This document shows, in pieces, positions 45,046 through 55,601 of a DNA stretch of 64,000 nucleotides. Within the stretch, counting starts at the first letter, position 1, and each line of letters begins with the position of its first letter. The notes beneath the pieces were generated by a model. It saw only the letters and a list, made by a program, of their open reading frames with translations, searched no databases and had not been told where the DNA came from. Position numbers and translations under genes: made by a program. Source of the DNA: Rhizobium sp. N324. GTDB lineage: Bacteria > Pseudomonadota > Alphaproteobacteria > Rhizobiales > Rhizobiaceae. The stretch spans positions 124,001-188,000 of the forward strand of contig NZ_CP013634.1 in assembly GCF_001664485.1 (NCBI RefSeq), in the 5' to 3' direction.

Positions 45046-45638
45046 TTACTTGAGCGAGATGTCTTCGAGACAATAGGGCCGCTCCAGGGGTAGCTTGCTT
45101 TGCGCCACGTCCAACTTCCCTTGGAGAACAAGCGCATGAATGTCGCGGGCCTCCGAGGTGATGTCGGTAATGTGTTTGATCCATTGCCCAACATAGAGCG
45201 CCACTGCCTGCTCACCCAAGCCAATTTGAACGGCGCGATGCGTTTGTGGCTGAAGCTGCAAGTCCCTCTCGGGATCCCATTGGACGCGCACAGGTGTCGC
45301 CTCTTTGAAGCGCAGCCATTCGTCCTTGCTCATCGATTCATCGGGGTCGCTCGGGCAGCTATGCCTCAAGGCCCATTCAAAGCCCTCCCGCGAAATACGA
45401 TCGCCAGAATGCGGGCCTGTCCGGCGTCCTTCAGGCCCCATCCCGCGCGATACATCATCCATAGGAATGACGGCTTGATCCAGGTCATGCGCTCCATCTT
45501 GAAGGGCGGCGAAACGAATGTGCCGTGGCGCAGGGCAGCATCGGCGATTGGGTCGCTATAGGCCTGGTATACGCGAATTGTCTGTTCGTCGTAGACGGCT
45601 CGAATTTGACGCTCAGGAATAAGGTTCATTGGTTTCAT
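45046..45638 (-). pseudogene. DUF4291 gene, frameshifted
   Basis: From 45638 the frame reads RQIRAVYDEQTIRVYQAYSD and MTWIKPSFLWMMYRAGWGLK to about AIVFR, all conserved in DUF4291. It then leaves frame near 45393. The remainder, EGFEWALRHSCPSDP, then VRVQWDPERDL and WIKHITDI, continues in another frame to 45046. One missing base in CGCGGGAGGG repairs it to about 197 residues, the family's usual length. It is either a fresh mutation or a sequencing error. Function of the family is unknown. Confidence 0.75.
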
Positions 45639-45835
45639 TCAACATGGTCTGCGGTTCAGGGAAGGTGACCTGCGACCGAATTTTCATCCGTGGCGATCAG
45701 CGCCTCGGCCGTGTGATTACGCCAGATGGCGAGGTGTAAGCAACCGGCGGAAATTCGAAGCTTCCATCTTGCACGGAGTTGATGAAGATAACCGCTGGAC
45801 GCTGCTTCGTTGCGTAATTGGTATGGGTTTTAATA

Positions 45836-46242
45836 ATGGTTGATGCTGAAATAGAATCTGCGCCGCAGCACGTTGAGCGATATCTCCTGGCGAGTGATGG
45901 CCTACTCGCAAGCGTTGTTGAGACCAACATGTCAACTTCCTTGAAGAAGAATGATCAGCTGTTGATGTCGCTATTGGTGATGTTGCGTGGTTGGAAAGCG
46001 ATAGATGCCCATGCAAACAAAACACCAAACGCCTCGCGGGCGCGAGAGCTGACGCCGAGAGGTTTAATAGGCTATATCTCGTGAAGAACGTGCGCACTCT
46101 TCGTGCAACCTATCAAATCAAGTTCCGCGCTATGTCCGAGGGGCTTAGACTCGTCCTCAGGGTGCCTAAGGCATGCAAGTTTCATCCTTCGCTTGTAGAT
46201 TTTAACAAGAAGGCCCAGAACGTGATTCTGCGGCATCTTTGA
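45836..46242 (+). pseudogene. Hypothetical gene, probably frameshifted
   Basis: The frame from 45836 (MVDAEIESAPQHVERYLLAS) is convincing to about VMLRGWKAIDAH. It then loses quality, while another frame (RLAGARADAERFNRLYLVKN through LVLRVPKACKFHPSLVDF) continues to 46242. A one-base change in the A-rich stretch near 46010-46030 would join them into about 134 residues. Unknown family. Confidence 0.4.
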
Positions 46243-46338
46243 CGGCGACGACGAGCTGGATGGTGTGGAAGTTGGCTCATATGCCGACTTCGGCACATTT
46301 CGGACTGCGGTTTACGATACCTCTAAGGTGATACGCCA

Positions 46339-46728
46339 ATGAACGCGAGAATTCGGGCAAAAAGAATATTAACAGATCTGAGGCGTTATGAAGCGATGCC
46401 ATCGCCGATCTGGCACCAAAGAGAAGAATTTGGCTTCCTGATTGGGATATACTCTAATCCAGGCCCAAGTAACGCTAAGATATATATATTGGATAAGGGC
46501 ATATTTTGGGGCGACGGTGGAGAGGACAAGTCATTCCTCTACTCCGAGGTAAAGTTGGTGTCCGTTCTAGAGGGAATAGAGAGCGTTGAAATAATCATCT
46601 TGACTGACAGGGGCAAGGAGTTGCGGATTCCTGTCTCCGGCAGAGACGGAAAATACTCCGACTGTATGGTCATGCTTCAATTCATGTATAGGGTTGCAGC
46701 GGATGCGAAAAAATATCCCTACGAGTGA
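46339..46728 (+). CDS. Hypothetical protein, 129 aa
   Basis: AT-rich gene encoding a beta-rich small protein (EFGFLIGIYSNPGPSNAKIY, then GKELRIPVSG). Unknown family. It is the last gene of the accessory array. Confidence 0.6.
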   Translation: MNARIRAKRILTDLRRYEAMPSPIWHQREEFGFLIGIYSNPGPSNAKIYILDKGIFWGDGGEDKSFLYSEVKLVSVLEGIESVEIIILTDRGKELRIPVSGRDGKYSDCMVMLQFMYRVAADAKKYPYE

Positions 46729-47062
46729 GCTTGACCTGCCGATTTACGAAAATGCTGCATTTCTCCCGCCGATCGATCACCGAAGTCCGATCCTTGAAAG
46801 GATAAATATCGAGACGTCTCGCCTGGCTCTTTCGGTGGAATTGACCTGCCACTGAATTTTCACCGACTGCGATTAGAGTCTCGGCGGTTTTGTGAACCGC
46901 TCCCAAACGTTGGACCACCGGATGCTAGAGTTTTCCGGCTTTTGAACCGCCACTTGGTGTTGTGGGACCAACAGGCGGAACGCGTCGCCTTCATCTTGCG
47001 TAGGTTGGAGCCAATTGCGGCGATGGTCCGTGCATAATATCGGAATTATGTCTGGGGATGCT
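46729..47062. other. Right boundary of the accessory array, no gene
   Basis: About 330 bases with no convincing ORF. At about 46843-46892 the sequence GACCTGCCACTGAATTTTCA and what follows resembles 45667-45715 (GACCTGCGACCGAATTTTCA). These may be ends of lost insertion sequences. Confidence 0.4.
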
Positions 47063-48355
47063 TCAACGCCCACCTATCTCGGGTATCATATCTGCATCCG
47101 TCAGCGTCCCCAGAAAGGCGACGATGTCGTCGATCTCCGGATCGGTCAGGACAGGCGCATCGCCGGGCTTCCGGCCGAAGGGCGGGTCCTGGTTGAGGTT
47201 GTCCCAATAGGCTTGCTGCAGGTCGTCATATTTGTGCACCGAGCCGTCGGCATTTTTCGGATACCAGCGGCCGGGATCGCTGTCGCGGGTGGCGTAGAAG
47301 GAGACCACGTCGCGTAGCGAGTGGAAATAGCCATTGTGGAAGAAGCTCTTCTTCAGCGCCACATTGCGCAGCGTCGGCGTGCGGAACAGGCCGCAATAGT
47401 CGCTGTGGCCGGCAAGATCGGTACGCTGCGGGCCGCAGAGGCCGAGATCGTGATAGCTGGGGTCTGTATTGGCCGGGATCGTCATGTTGCGGGGCGCGGC
47501 GAGGCCGAGGAAGCCGAAGTCGGAAAATGGCGGCGGCTCGCCGTCATTGGCGGGTTCGCTTAAGTGACAGCTCGAACAGTTGCCTTTTGCGGGATCCTCG
47601 AACAGCTGGCGGCCGTGCAATTCCTGCGCGGTCAGCGTCGCCTTGCCGGCGAGAAAGGCGTCGTAGCGGCTGGAATAGGGATAAAAATCCGGGCCGCTCT
47701 GCTCGAAGGTGGCGAGCGCCTCGGCGGCGGCGTCGAAAGTGTCTTCGGGGTTGTCGAACACCGTTTCGCCGAAGGCGGCCCTGATGGCGTCGGCATAGGG
47801 CGCCTTGCGCAGCTTGGCCGCGACCTCGGCTGCATCATTGTTGCCCATCTCGAAGGGCGAGAGCAGCGGGATCTTCGCCTGGTCGGCGCCGTGATCGACC
47901 CGGCCGTCCCAGGTCAGGCCGCCGGTCGGGCCATTGTCGACGCTTTCGTCGCCCTCGTCCTCGGAATCGTAATAATGCTCGCTGAAGGAGGGCACCGCCT
48001 GCAGATAACGCAGCGTCGGCACGGCGCGCAGGCCCGGCTTGTTCAAATCCTTGCCGCCCATCTCGACCGGTGCGGCCGAGGCGGGGCCGAAGGCGTGCGC
48101 GGGGTCATGGCAGGATGTGCAGGCCTGCAGTCCCGAGGCCGATAGCGAGGGGTCTGAGAAGATTTTGCGGCCGAGCGCGGTCAGCGTCTCGGCTCGGGCG
48201 AAGGCCTCGGCGCGCGACATCGGGCCGGGATGGACGCCGCCGGCCGCGACCGCCGCGCTGCTTTGCCGCAGCGGCAGAATGACCAGACAGAGGGCCGCCG
48301 CACCGATTCCGGCCGCCAGACCGGAGCGCGCCAGCCAGATGATTTTCGTCGTCAT
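47063..48355 (-). CDS. Di-heme cytochrome c peroxidase (MauG/CcpA family)
   Basis: A 430-residue exported protein. An N-terminal membrane/signal segment is followed by two c-type heme sites, CTSCH (79-83) and CSSCH (260-264), the layout of bacterial cytochrome c peroxidases, which reduce hydrogen peroxide in the periplasm, and of MauG-like enzymes that oxidise other substrates. It is divergent from an acid phosphatase gene; that pairing may be functional. Confidence 0.85.
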   Translation of the reverse strand: MTTKIIWLARSGLAAGIGAAALCLVILPLRQSSAAVAAGGVHPGPMSRAEAFARAETLTALGRKIFSDPSLSASGLQACTSCHDPAHAFGPASAAPVEMGGKDLNKPGLRAVPTLRYLQAVPSFSEHYYDSEDEGDESVDNGPTGGLTWDGRVDHGADQAKIPLLSPFEMGNNDAAEVAAKLRKAPYADAIRAAFGETVFDNPEDTFDAAAEALATFEQSGPDFYPYSSRYDAFLAGKATLTAQELHGRQLFEDPAKGNCSSCHLSEPANDGEPPPFSDFGFLGLAAPRNMTIPANTDPSYHDLGLCGPQRTDLAGHSDYCGLFRTPTLRNVALKKSFFHNGYFHSLRDVVSFYATRDSDPGRWYPKNADGSVHKYDDLQQAYWDNLNQDPPFGRKPGDAPVLTDPEIDDIVAFLGTLTDADMIPEIGGR

Positions 48356-48551
48356 GATAAGGATTCCAATGGCTTGGGACTGCTATCCATCATGATCGAA
48401 CCTCGCTGCAACAATTTGATGACGGCCTTCTCCTGCGACCCCACGGCAAGCCCGGCGTCACAAAGTTGATAGATGGCGGGACTAGCGTCAGCGCGCCCCC
48501 GAGTGTTTCCCGCTCCCTCTAGCCAACGCCCCCAGCCATGAGGTTATCCCC

Positions 48552-50096
48552 GTGACAAGACTGAAACTCCTCAACGCCCTCTGTCTCGCCGGATCGGCGA
48601 TTGTGCCGCTCGCGATAGTGACGGCAGCCGATGCCGCGCCCGCCGGTTACGACAAGATCGACAATATCGTCGTCATCTACGCCGAAAACCGCAGCTTCGA
48701 TAATCTTTATGGCGGCTTTCCCGGCGCGGATGGTCTTTCCAATGTCAGCGCCGATCAGGCGCGCCAGCTCGACCGCGATGGCCAGCCGCTCGCCGAGCTG
48801 CCGCCGGTCTGGGGCGGGCTGACCGCCAAGGGCGTCACGCCTGCGATCACCGAGGCGCAGTCGGCCCATCTTGCCAATGCCAGCTTCGCGATCGACGATC
48901 CGAAGGGATTTGCACAGGCGCCCTCGGTGATCACCCGCGATCTCTGGCACCGCTTCTACCAGGAGCAGATGCAGATCGACGGCGGCAAGAATGACAAGTT
49001 CGTCGCCTGGGCCGATTCCGGCAGCCTGGTCATGGGCCATTATGACGGCTCCATCCTGCCGATGTGGCAGGTGGCTAAGAAATACGTGCTTGCCGACAAT
49101 TTCTTCCAGGGCGCCTTCGGCGGCTCGTTCCTCAATCACTTCGCGCTGGTCTGCGCCTGTGCGCCCTATTATCCGGATGCCGACAAGAGTCCGGCCAAGC
49201 CAGTGATCGCCAAGGTCGATGCCGACGGCACGTCATTGACGGTTGCCGACAACGCCCCGAAGTCGGCACTCGACGGCGCCCCGAAATTTGTCTCCGACGG
49301 CACGCTGACGCCCGATTTTTACGCCGTCAACACCATGCAGCCGCCCTACCAGCCGAGCGCCAATCCGCCGCCTAAGGATGGCGATCCGGCCATGGCCGAC
49401 CCTGCCGCGGCGACGACGCTGCCGCCGCAGCATGCGGTGACCATCGGCGACCTGCTGTCGCTGAAAGGCGTCAGCTGGGCATGGTATGGCGGCGCCTGGC
49501 AGGCAGCGCTTGACGGCAAGAACGCCACGCCGGTGCCGAACTTCCAGTTCCACCACCAGCCGTTCAACTATTTCGCCAATTTCGCGCCCGGCACCCCGGC
49601 GCGCGCCGAACATCTCAGGGATGGCGGCCTTGCCGGCGAAGCCTTCCTTGGAGATATCGACGCAGGCAAGCTGCCGGCGGTGTCCTTCTACAAGCCGCAG
49701 GGCAACCTCAACGAACATGGCGGTTATGCCGATGTTTCGAGCGGCGACCAGCATCTTGCCGATATCGTCTCCCATCTCGAGAAGAGCCCGCAATGGGGCC
49801 ATATGCTGGTCATCGTCACCTATGACGAGAATGGCGGCTTCTGGGATCACGTCGCGCCGCCGAAGGCCGATCGCTGGGGCCCGGGCAACCGCATTCCGGC
49901 CTTCATCATCTCGCCCTTCGCCAAGGGCGGCAGCGTCGATCACACCCAGTACGACACGACGTCGATCCTTCGCCTGATCACCGCGCGCTACGATCTGCCG
50001 GCGCTGCCGGGCATCGTCGCCCGCGACAAGGCGCTTGCTGATAACGGTCGTCCGCCGATGGGCGATCTCACGGCCGCGCTCGACCTGACGCATTGA
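48552..50096 (+). CDS. acpA: Secreted acid phosphatase / phospholipase C-family phosphoesterase
   Basis: A 514-residue exported protein with a signal peptide (LKLLNALCLAGSAIVPLAIV). The alkaline-phosphatase-like phosphoesterase core is shown by IYAENRSFDNLYGGFPG near the N-terminus and VTYDENGGFWDHVAPP and HTQYDTTSILRLI near the C-terminus. Such enzymes release phosphate from organic esters in the periplasm. The start is GTG after GAGG. The symbol is by family resemblance. Confidence 0.78.
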   Translation: MTRLKLLNALCLAGSAIVPLAIVTAADAAPAGYDKIDNIVVIYAENRSFDNLYGGFPGADGLSNVSADQARQLDRDGQPLAELPPVWGGLTAKGVTPAITEAQSAHLANASFAIDDPKGFAQAPSVITRDLWHRFYQEQMQIDGGKNDKFVAWADSGSLVMGHYDGSILPMWQVAKKYVLADNFFQGAFGGSFLNHFALVCACAPYYPDADKSPAKPVIAKVDADGTSLTVADNAPKSALDGAPKFVSDGTLTPDFYAVNTMQPPYQPSANPPPKDGDPAMADPAAATTLPPQHAVTIGDLLSLKGVSWAWYGGAWQAALDGKNATPVPNFQFHHQPFNYFANFAPGTPARAEHLRDGGLAGEAFLGDIDAGKLPAVSFYKPQGNLNEHGGYADVSSGDQHLADIVSHLEKSPQWGHMLVIVTYDENGGFWDHVAPPKADRWGPGNRIPAFIISPFAKGGSVDHTQYDTTSILRLITARYDLPALPGIVARDKALADNGRPPMGDLTAALDLTH

Positions 50097-50105
50097 TCAT
50101 CGCGA

Positions 50106-50138
50106 GCGGCTCCGGCGCTGGCCGGGGCCGCCCCTTTC
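50106..50138. terminator. Bidirectional terminator between phosphatase and pcaR
   Basis: GCGGCTCCGGC and GCCGGGGCCGC form a GC-rich 11-bp stem with one G-T pair, followed by CCCTTTCT. It lies between convergent genes ending at 50096 and 50151. Confidence 0.6.
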
Positions 50139-50150
50139 TCATGCTTGCCG

Positions 50151-50909
50151 TCAGCGGCGCAGCAGCGGCCGCAAGGTGGCCTGCGTCTCCTTCAGCAATG
50201 GCAGATAGCGCGCCTTCATCTCCGCGGCCGGGACGAGGGCGGCCGGCGCGCCGATATTGATCGCCGCAACCGTTTCGCCGCGGTCGTTTTCGATAGGCAC
50301 GGCGATCGAGCAGAGGCCGATCTCCAGCTCCTGGTCGATGATGGCATGACCCTCGGCGCGCACGCGGCGGAATTCGGCGATCAGCTCGTCCGGATCTGTC
50401 TTGGTGCTCGGCGTATTTTGCTTCAGCTCGCTGCGGGCCAGGATGGCGCGCGCTTCGCTTTCGGGGAGCGCCGCAAGCAGCACGCGGCCCATCGAGGCGC
50501 AATAGGCGGGCAGGCGGCTGCCGGGGGTGAGATTGATCGACATGACGCGTCGCTGCGCGGCCCGGGCGATATAGACGATTTCGGTGCCGTCGAGCACCGA
50601 AGCCGAGGCGCTCTGGCCGGCCTGTTCCGAGAGATGATCGAGATGCGGTTGCAACAGCGCCGGCAGCGGCGTCGCCGAGAGATAGGCATGGCCGAGCCTG
50701 AGAATCTTCGGCGTCAGCGAGAAGAACTTGCCGTCATAATCGGCATAGCCAAGCTCGGCGAGCGTCAGCAGCGAACGGCGCACCGTGGCGCGGTCGAGCT
50801 CCGTCAGCTTCGAAGCTTCGGCGATCGACAGCCGCTGCCGCGTCTCGCCGAAGGCTTCGATCACTTTCAGGCCGCGGGCAAAGCCGCTGACAAAATCCGT
50901 TTCGCGCAT
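50151..50909 (-). CDS. pcaR: IclR-family regulator PcaR of the beta-ketoadipate pathway
   Basis: A 252-residue IclR-family protein: winged helix (SIAEASKLTELDRATVRRSL) and a C-terminal effector domain (AAQRRVMSINLTPGSRLPAY, ELEIGLCSIAVPIENDRGET). It is divergent from pcaIJF, as PcaR is in S. meliloti, where it responds to beta-ketoadipate. I chose ATG 50909 with GGAG upstream over a TTG at 50918. Confidence 0.85.
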   Translation of the reverse strand: MRETDFVSGFARGLKVIEAFGETRQRLSIAEASKLTELDRATVRRSLLTLAELGYADYDGKFFSLTPKILRLGHAYLSATPLPALLQPHLDHLSEQAGQSASASVLDGTEIVYIARAAQRRVMSINLTPGSRLPAYCASMGRVLLAALPESEARAILARSELKQNTPSTKTDPDELIAEFRRVRAEGHAIIDQELEIGLCSIAVPIENDRGETVAAINIGAPAALVPAAEMKARYLPLLKETQATLRPLLRR

Positions 50910-50933
50910 GGGTTCCAATCTCCAATCGATCCT

Positions 50934-50994
50934 GGCATTCTGTGCGATATACGAACAAATGTCAAATATCGCACAAATAACCTTGCAGAATGCC
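50934..50994. promoter_or_regulatory. Nested palindromic operator between pcaR and pcaIJF
   Basis: An inner perfect 10-bp inverted repeat (TGTGCGATAT 50941-50950, ATATCGCACA 50966-50975) sits within an outer perfect 9-bp repeat (GGCATTCTG 50934-50942, CAGAATGCC 50986-50994). The ATCGCAC half-site resembles PcaR/PobR-type IclR binding sites. Both divergent promoters would be covered. Confidence 0.7.
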
Positions 50995-51070
50995 CCTGCT
51001 GCGCTTTATCTCTGAGCAAGAGGATGGGACGGGCAGGTGTCTGGCCGATCGAGCCAAGGAGATATCCGGC

Positions 51071-51778
51071 ATGGACAAGACAGTCGGGAGCACGGCCGAG
51101 GCCGTCTCAGAGATCGGCGACGGCGCGACCGTGATGATCGGTGGTTTCGGCGGCTCCGGCGCGCCGATCGAGCTCATTCATGCCCTGATCGACAAGGGCA
51201 GCAAGAACCTCACCGTGATCAACAACAATGCCGGCAACGGCCGCATCGGCATTGCCGCGATGATCGATGCCGGCATGGTCAGGAAGATGATCTGCTCGTT
51301 TCCGCGCTCGTCGGATCCGCGTGCCTTCACGGACAAATACCTGGCCGGCGAAATCGAGCTCGAACTTGTGCCGCAGGGGACGCTGGCCGAGCGCATCCGC
51401 GCCGGCGGCGCCGGCATTCCGGCTTTCTACACGCCGACAGGTTATGGCACCGAACTCGCCGAGGGCAAGGTCGTCGCTGAATTCGACGGCCGCCACTATG
51501 TGCAGGAGCGCTGGCTGAAGGCCGATTTCGCCATCGTGAAGGCGGAGATCGGCGATAACCATGGCAACCTCACCTACAACAAGGCGGGCCGCAACTTCAA
51601 TCCGCTGATGTGCATGGCCGCCGCCAAGACGATCGCCCAGGTCTCATCGATCGTACCGGCCGGGGGCATCGATCCCGAGCATGTGGTGACCCCCGGCATC
51701 TTCGTCGATCGCGTCGTCGCCGTTCCCCATCCGCAGCAGGAAGAAGAACTCATTCGCGCCGGAGTGGCCTACGTATGA
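51071..51778 (+). CDS. pcaI: 3-oxoadipate CoA-transferase subunit A
   Basis: A 235-residue family I CoA-transferase alpha subunit (GDGATVMIGGFGGSGAP near the N-terminus, PFxxxxxPR-like FPRSSDPRAFTDKY). With PcaJ it moves CoA from succinyl-CoA to 3-oxoadipate in the catabolism of protocatechuate and catechol. The ATG at 51071 is preceded by AAGGAG. It overlaps pcaJ by four bases (ATGA). Confidence 0.92.
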   Translation: MDKTVGSTAEAVSEIGDGATVMIGGFGGSGAPIELIHALIDKGSKNLTVINNNAGNGRIGIAAMIDAGMVRKMICSFPRSSDPRAFTDKYLAGEIELELVPQGTLAERIRAGGAGIPAFYTPTGYGTELAEGKVVAEFDGRHYVQERWLKADFAIVKAEIGDNHGNLTYNKAGRNFNPLMCMAAAKTIAQVSSIVPAGGIDPEHVVTPGIFVDRVVAVPHPQQEEELIRAGVAYV

Positions 51779-52479
51779 CCGTCGATAACCATCCCATCAA
51801 TACAAGGGAAGACATCAAGCTTTCCAATGCGCAGATTGCCTGGCGCGCCGCGCAGGACATCGCCGACGGCGCCTATGTGAACCTCGGCATCGGCTTTCCC
51901 GAAATGGTCGCCCGCTATCAGCCGCCCGGCCGTGAAGCGATCTTCCACACGGAAAACGGCATCCTGAATTTCGGCGAGCCTCCCGCCGAAGGCGAGGAGG
52001 ACTGGGATCTGATCAATGCCGGCAAGAAGGCGGTGACGCTGAAGCCGGGGGCGGCCTTCTTCCATCACGCCGACAGCTTTGCCATGGTGCGCGGCGGCCA
52101 TCTCGATGTCGCGATCCTCGGCGCCTACCAGGTGGCCCAGAGCGGTGATCTCGCCAACTGGCGGGTCGGCAGCAAGGGCGTGCCGGCGGTCGGCGGCGCC
52201 ATGGATCTCGTGCACGGCGCCAAGCAGGTTTGCGTCATCACCGAGCATGTCACCAAGACGGGCGAGCCGAAGCTGGTGGAGAAATGCACCTTCCCGCTGA
52301 CCGGCGTCGCCTGCATCACCCGCGTCTATACTAGCCATGCAGTCATCGACATCGTCGACGGGCGCTTCGTGCTGCGGGAGAAGTTGGCCGCGATGTCGCT
52401 CGAAGAATTGCAGGCGATGACAGGGGCGCCGTTGCACGTCGACGGGCCGGTTGCCGATCTCGTCGTCCCAAAGCTCTGA
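51775..52479 (+). CDS. pcaJ: 3-oxoadipate CoA-transferase subunit B
   Basis: A 234-residue beta subunit. The catalytic Glu lies in HTENGILNFGEP, the family's conserved active-site motif. Coupled to pcaI through ATGA and ten bases before pcaF. Confidence 0.92.
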   Translation: MTVDNHPINTREDIKLSNAQIAWRAAQDIADGAYVNLGIGFPEMVARYQPPGREAIFHTENGILNFGEPPAEGEEDWDLINAGKKAVTLKPGAAFFHHADSFAMVRGGHLDVAILGAYQVAQSGDLANWRVGSKGVPAVGGAMDLVHGAKQVCVITEHVTKTGEPKLVEKCTFPLTGVACITRVYTSHAVIDIVDGRFVLREKLAAMSLEELQAMTGAPLHVDGPVADLVVPKL

Positions 52480-52488
52480 GGAAAAGCC

Positions 52489-53694
<1,206 letters not shown>

Positions 53695-53743
53695 GCGCGC
53701 TCGCGCCGTTGCGCCCGCTGCCCGGCTTCTGTAGAAATCGAGC

Positions 53744-54226
53744 ATGCTGATCCGATCCGCAGAAAACGACGACCGAGACGCCATCTGGAGGATCATCGGC
53801 CCGACGATCCGCGCCGGCGAGACCTATGCGCTCGACCGCGATCTCTCCGAGACCGATGCGCTCGCCTATTGGATGGGGCCGGACCGCGAGACCTTCGTCG
53901 CCGAAGAAGATGGCGTCATCCTCGGCACCTATTATATCAAGGCCAACCAGGCCGGTGGCGGCCGGCATGTCTGCAATTGCGGTTACATGACCGCTGCTGC
54001 CGCGGCCGGCCGCGGCGTCGCCCGCCGGATGCATGAGCATTCCCTGGATCATGCCCGCGAAAGCGGCTTTCGCGCCATGCAGTTCAATTTCGTCGTCAGC
54101 AGCAACCGCCGCGCCGTAGGGCTCTGGCAATCCCTAGGCTTCGACATCGTCGGCCGTCTCCCCGGCGTCTTCCTTCATCCGACAGAGGGTTATGTCGACG
54201 CGCTGGTGATGTTTCGCACTCTGTAG
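53744..54226 (+). CDS. GNAT-family N-acetyltransferase
   Basis: A 160-residue acetyltransferase: MLIRSAENDDRDAIWRI start, YMTAAAAAGRGVARRMHEHS acetyl-CoA-binding loop, SNRRAVGLWQSLGFDIVGR C-terminal motif. The acceptor substrate cannot be assigned. Confidence 0.87.
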   Translation: MLIRSAENDDRDAIWRIIGPTIRAGETYALDRDLSETDALAYWMGPDRETFVAEEDGVILGTYYIKANQAGGGRHVCNCGYMTAAAAAGRGVARRMHEHSLDHARESGFRAMQFNFVVSSNRRAVGLWQSLGFDIVGRLPGVFLHPTEGYVDALVMFRTL

Positions 54227-54343
54227 CACTATCCGGCGAAAAAAGATGTGAGCCGCTGTCGAAATCGCGAGGGCCCGAACGTCTTTAGATCGCGAGGCGC
54301 CGATGCGTCGCGATCACTCTGTCGGCATGGAGGTTATGAAGCC

Positions 54344-55558
54344 ATGGGTGTTTCCTATCGTTGGGTCATTGTCGCCTTGGGCGCATTGATGTCGTGCGTG
54401 GCCATCGGCACGATGTTCTCGCTGGCGATTTTCCAGGAGCCGATCGCCAGCGCGACTGGCTGGTCGCATGTCGGGATCGCCAGCGCGATGACGCTGAATT
54501 TCATCGTCATGGGTTTCGGCGGTTTCCTCTGGGGTGCGGCCAGCGACCGTTTCGGCCCGCGCATCGTCGTGCTGATCGGCTCCGTACTGCTTGGCCTGGC
54601 ACTGGTTCTGGCGAGCCGGGCCGAAACGTTGTTACAGTTCCAGCTGACCTACGGCATCCTCGTCGGCCTTGCTGCGAGCACCTTCTTCGCGCCGATGATT
54701 GCGGCGACGACCGCCTGGTTCGACGAAAACCGCGGTCTTGCGGTGTCGCTCGTTTCCGCCGGCATGGGTGTCGCGCCGATGACAATCTCGCCTTTCGCGC
54801 GCTGGCTGATCTCGGCTTATGAATGGCGCCCCGCCATGCTGATCATCGGCGTTGCCGCCTGGGTGCTGCTGGTGCCTGCCGCGCTGCTGGTCCGGCGCCC
54901 GCCGGCCGAAACCGTCGATACCGGCACCGAGTTTGCCGCGGAAGGCGCCCGGCCACAGCTGTCGAAAGTCTTCCGCTCGCCGCAATTCATCGTGCTCGGC
55001 CTGACCTTCTTTGCCTGCTGCGCGGCCCATTCGGGCCCGATCTTCCATATGGTCAACTATGCGACGATCTGCGGCGTCGCGCCGATGGCGGCCGTCAGCA
55101 TCTACAGCGTCGAGGGTCTGGCCGGCCTCGGCGGCCGGCTGCTCTATGGCACCCTTGCCGACCGGATCGGCGTGAAGCCGGTGCTGGTCGCCGGCCTGCT
55201 GGTGCAGGCGGGCGCGCTCGCGACCTATCTGCTCGTCAGCGAGTTGACGGAGTTCTATGCGCTCGCCATCGTCTTCGGCAGCGCCTATGGCGGGGTGATG
55301 CCGCTTTATGCCGTGCTGGCGCGGGAATATTTCGGCCAGCGCATCATCGGCACCGTGCTCGGCGCGGCAACAATGCTCTCCAGCCTCGGCATGGCCTTCG
55401 GCCCGCTCATCGGCGGCTGGATCTTCGATACCTTCGCCAATTATTCCTGGCTGTTCATCGGCTCGGCGATGGTTGGGCTCGGGGCTGCGGCAATCGCGCT
55501 GGCATTTCCGCCGCTCGCGCGCCAGAAGCCGCAGCCGGTCTTTGGGGTGTCTTCGTGA
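54344..55558 (+). CDS. MFS transporter
   Basis: A 404-residue, 12-helix major facilitator. The start at 54344 (MGVSYRWVIVALGALMSCVA) is preferred over an upstream frame from 54248. The loop between helices 2 and 3, GAASDRFGPRIVVLIGS, is the MFS signature. Overall pattern resembles the monocarboxylate/oxalate-formate-type group. Substrate unknown; proximity to pca genes hints at an organic acid. Confidence 0.85.
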   Translation: MGVSYRWVIVALGALMSCVAIGTMFSLAIFQEPIASATGWSHVGIASAMTLNFIVMGFGGFLWGAASDRFGPRIVVLIGSVLLGLALVLASRAETLLQFQLTYGILVGLAASTFFAPMIAATTAWFDENRGLAVSLVSAGMGVAPMTISPFARWLISAYEWRPAMLIIGVAAWVLLVPAALLVRRPPAETVDTGTEFAAEGARPQLSKVFRSPQFIVLGLTFFACCAAHSGPIFHMVNYATICGVAPMAAVSIYSVEGLAGLGGRLLYGTLADRIGVKPVLVAGLLVQAGALATYLLVSELTEFYALAIVFGSAYGGVMPLYAVLAREYFGQRIIGTVLGAATMLSSLGMAFGPLIGGWIFDTFANYSWLFIGSAMVGLGAAAIALAFPPLARQKPQPVFGVSS

Positions 55559-55601
55559 TGAGATCTTATTCTGATCGACAGGTCGGCGAGACCAAGACCC
55601 C

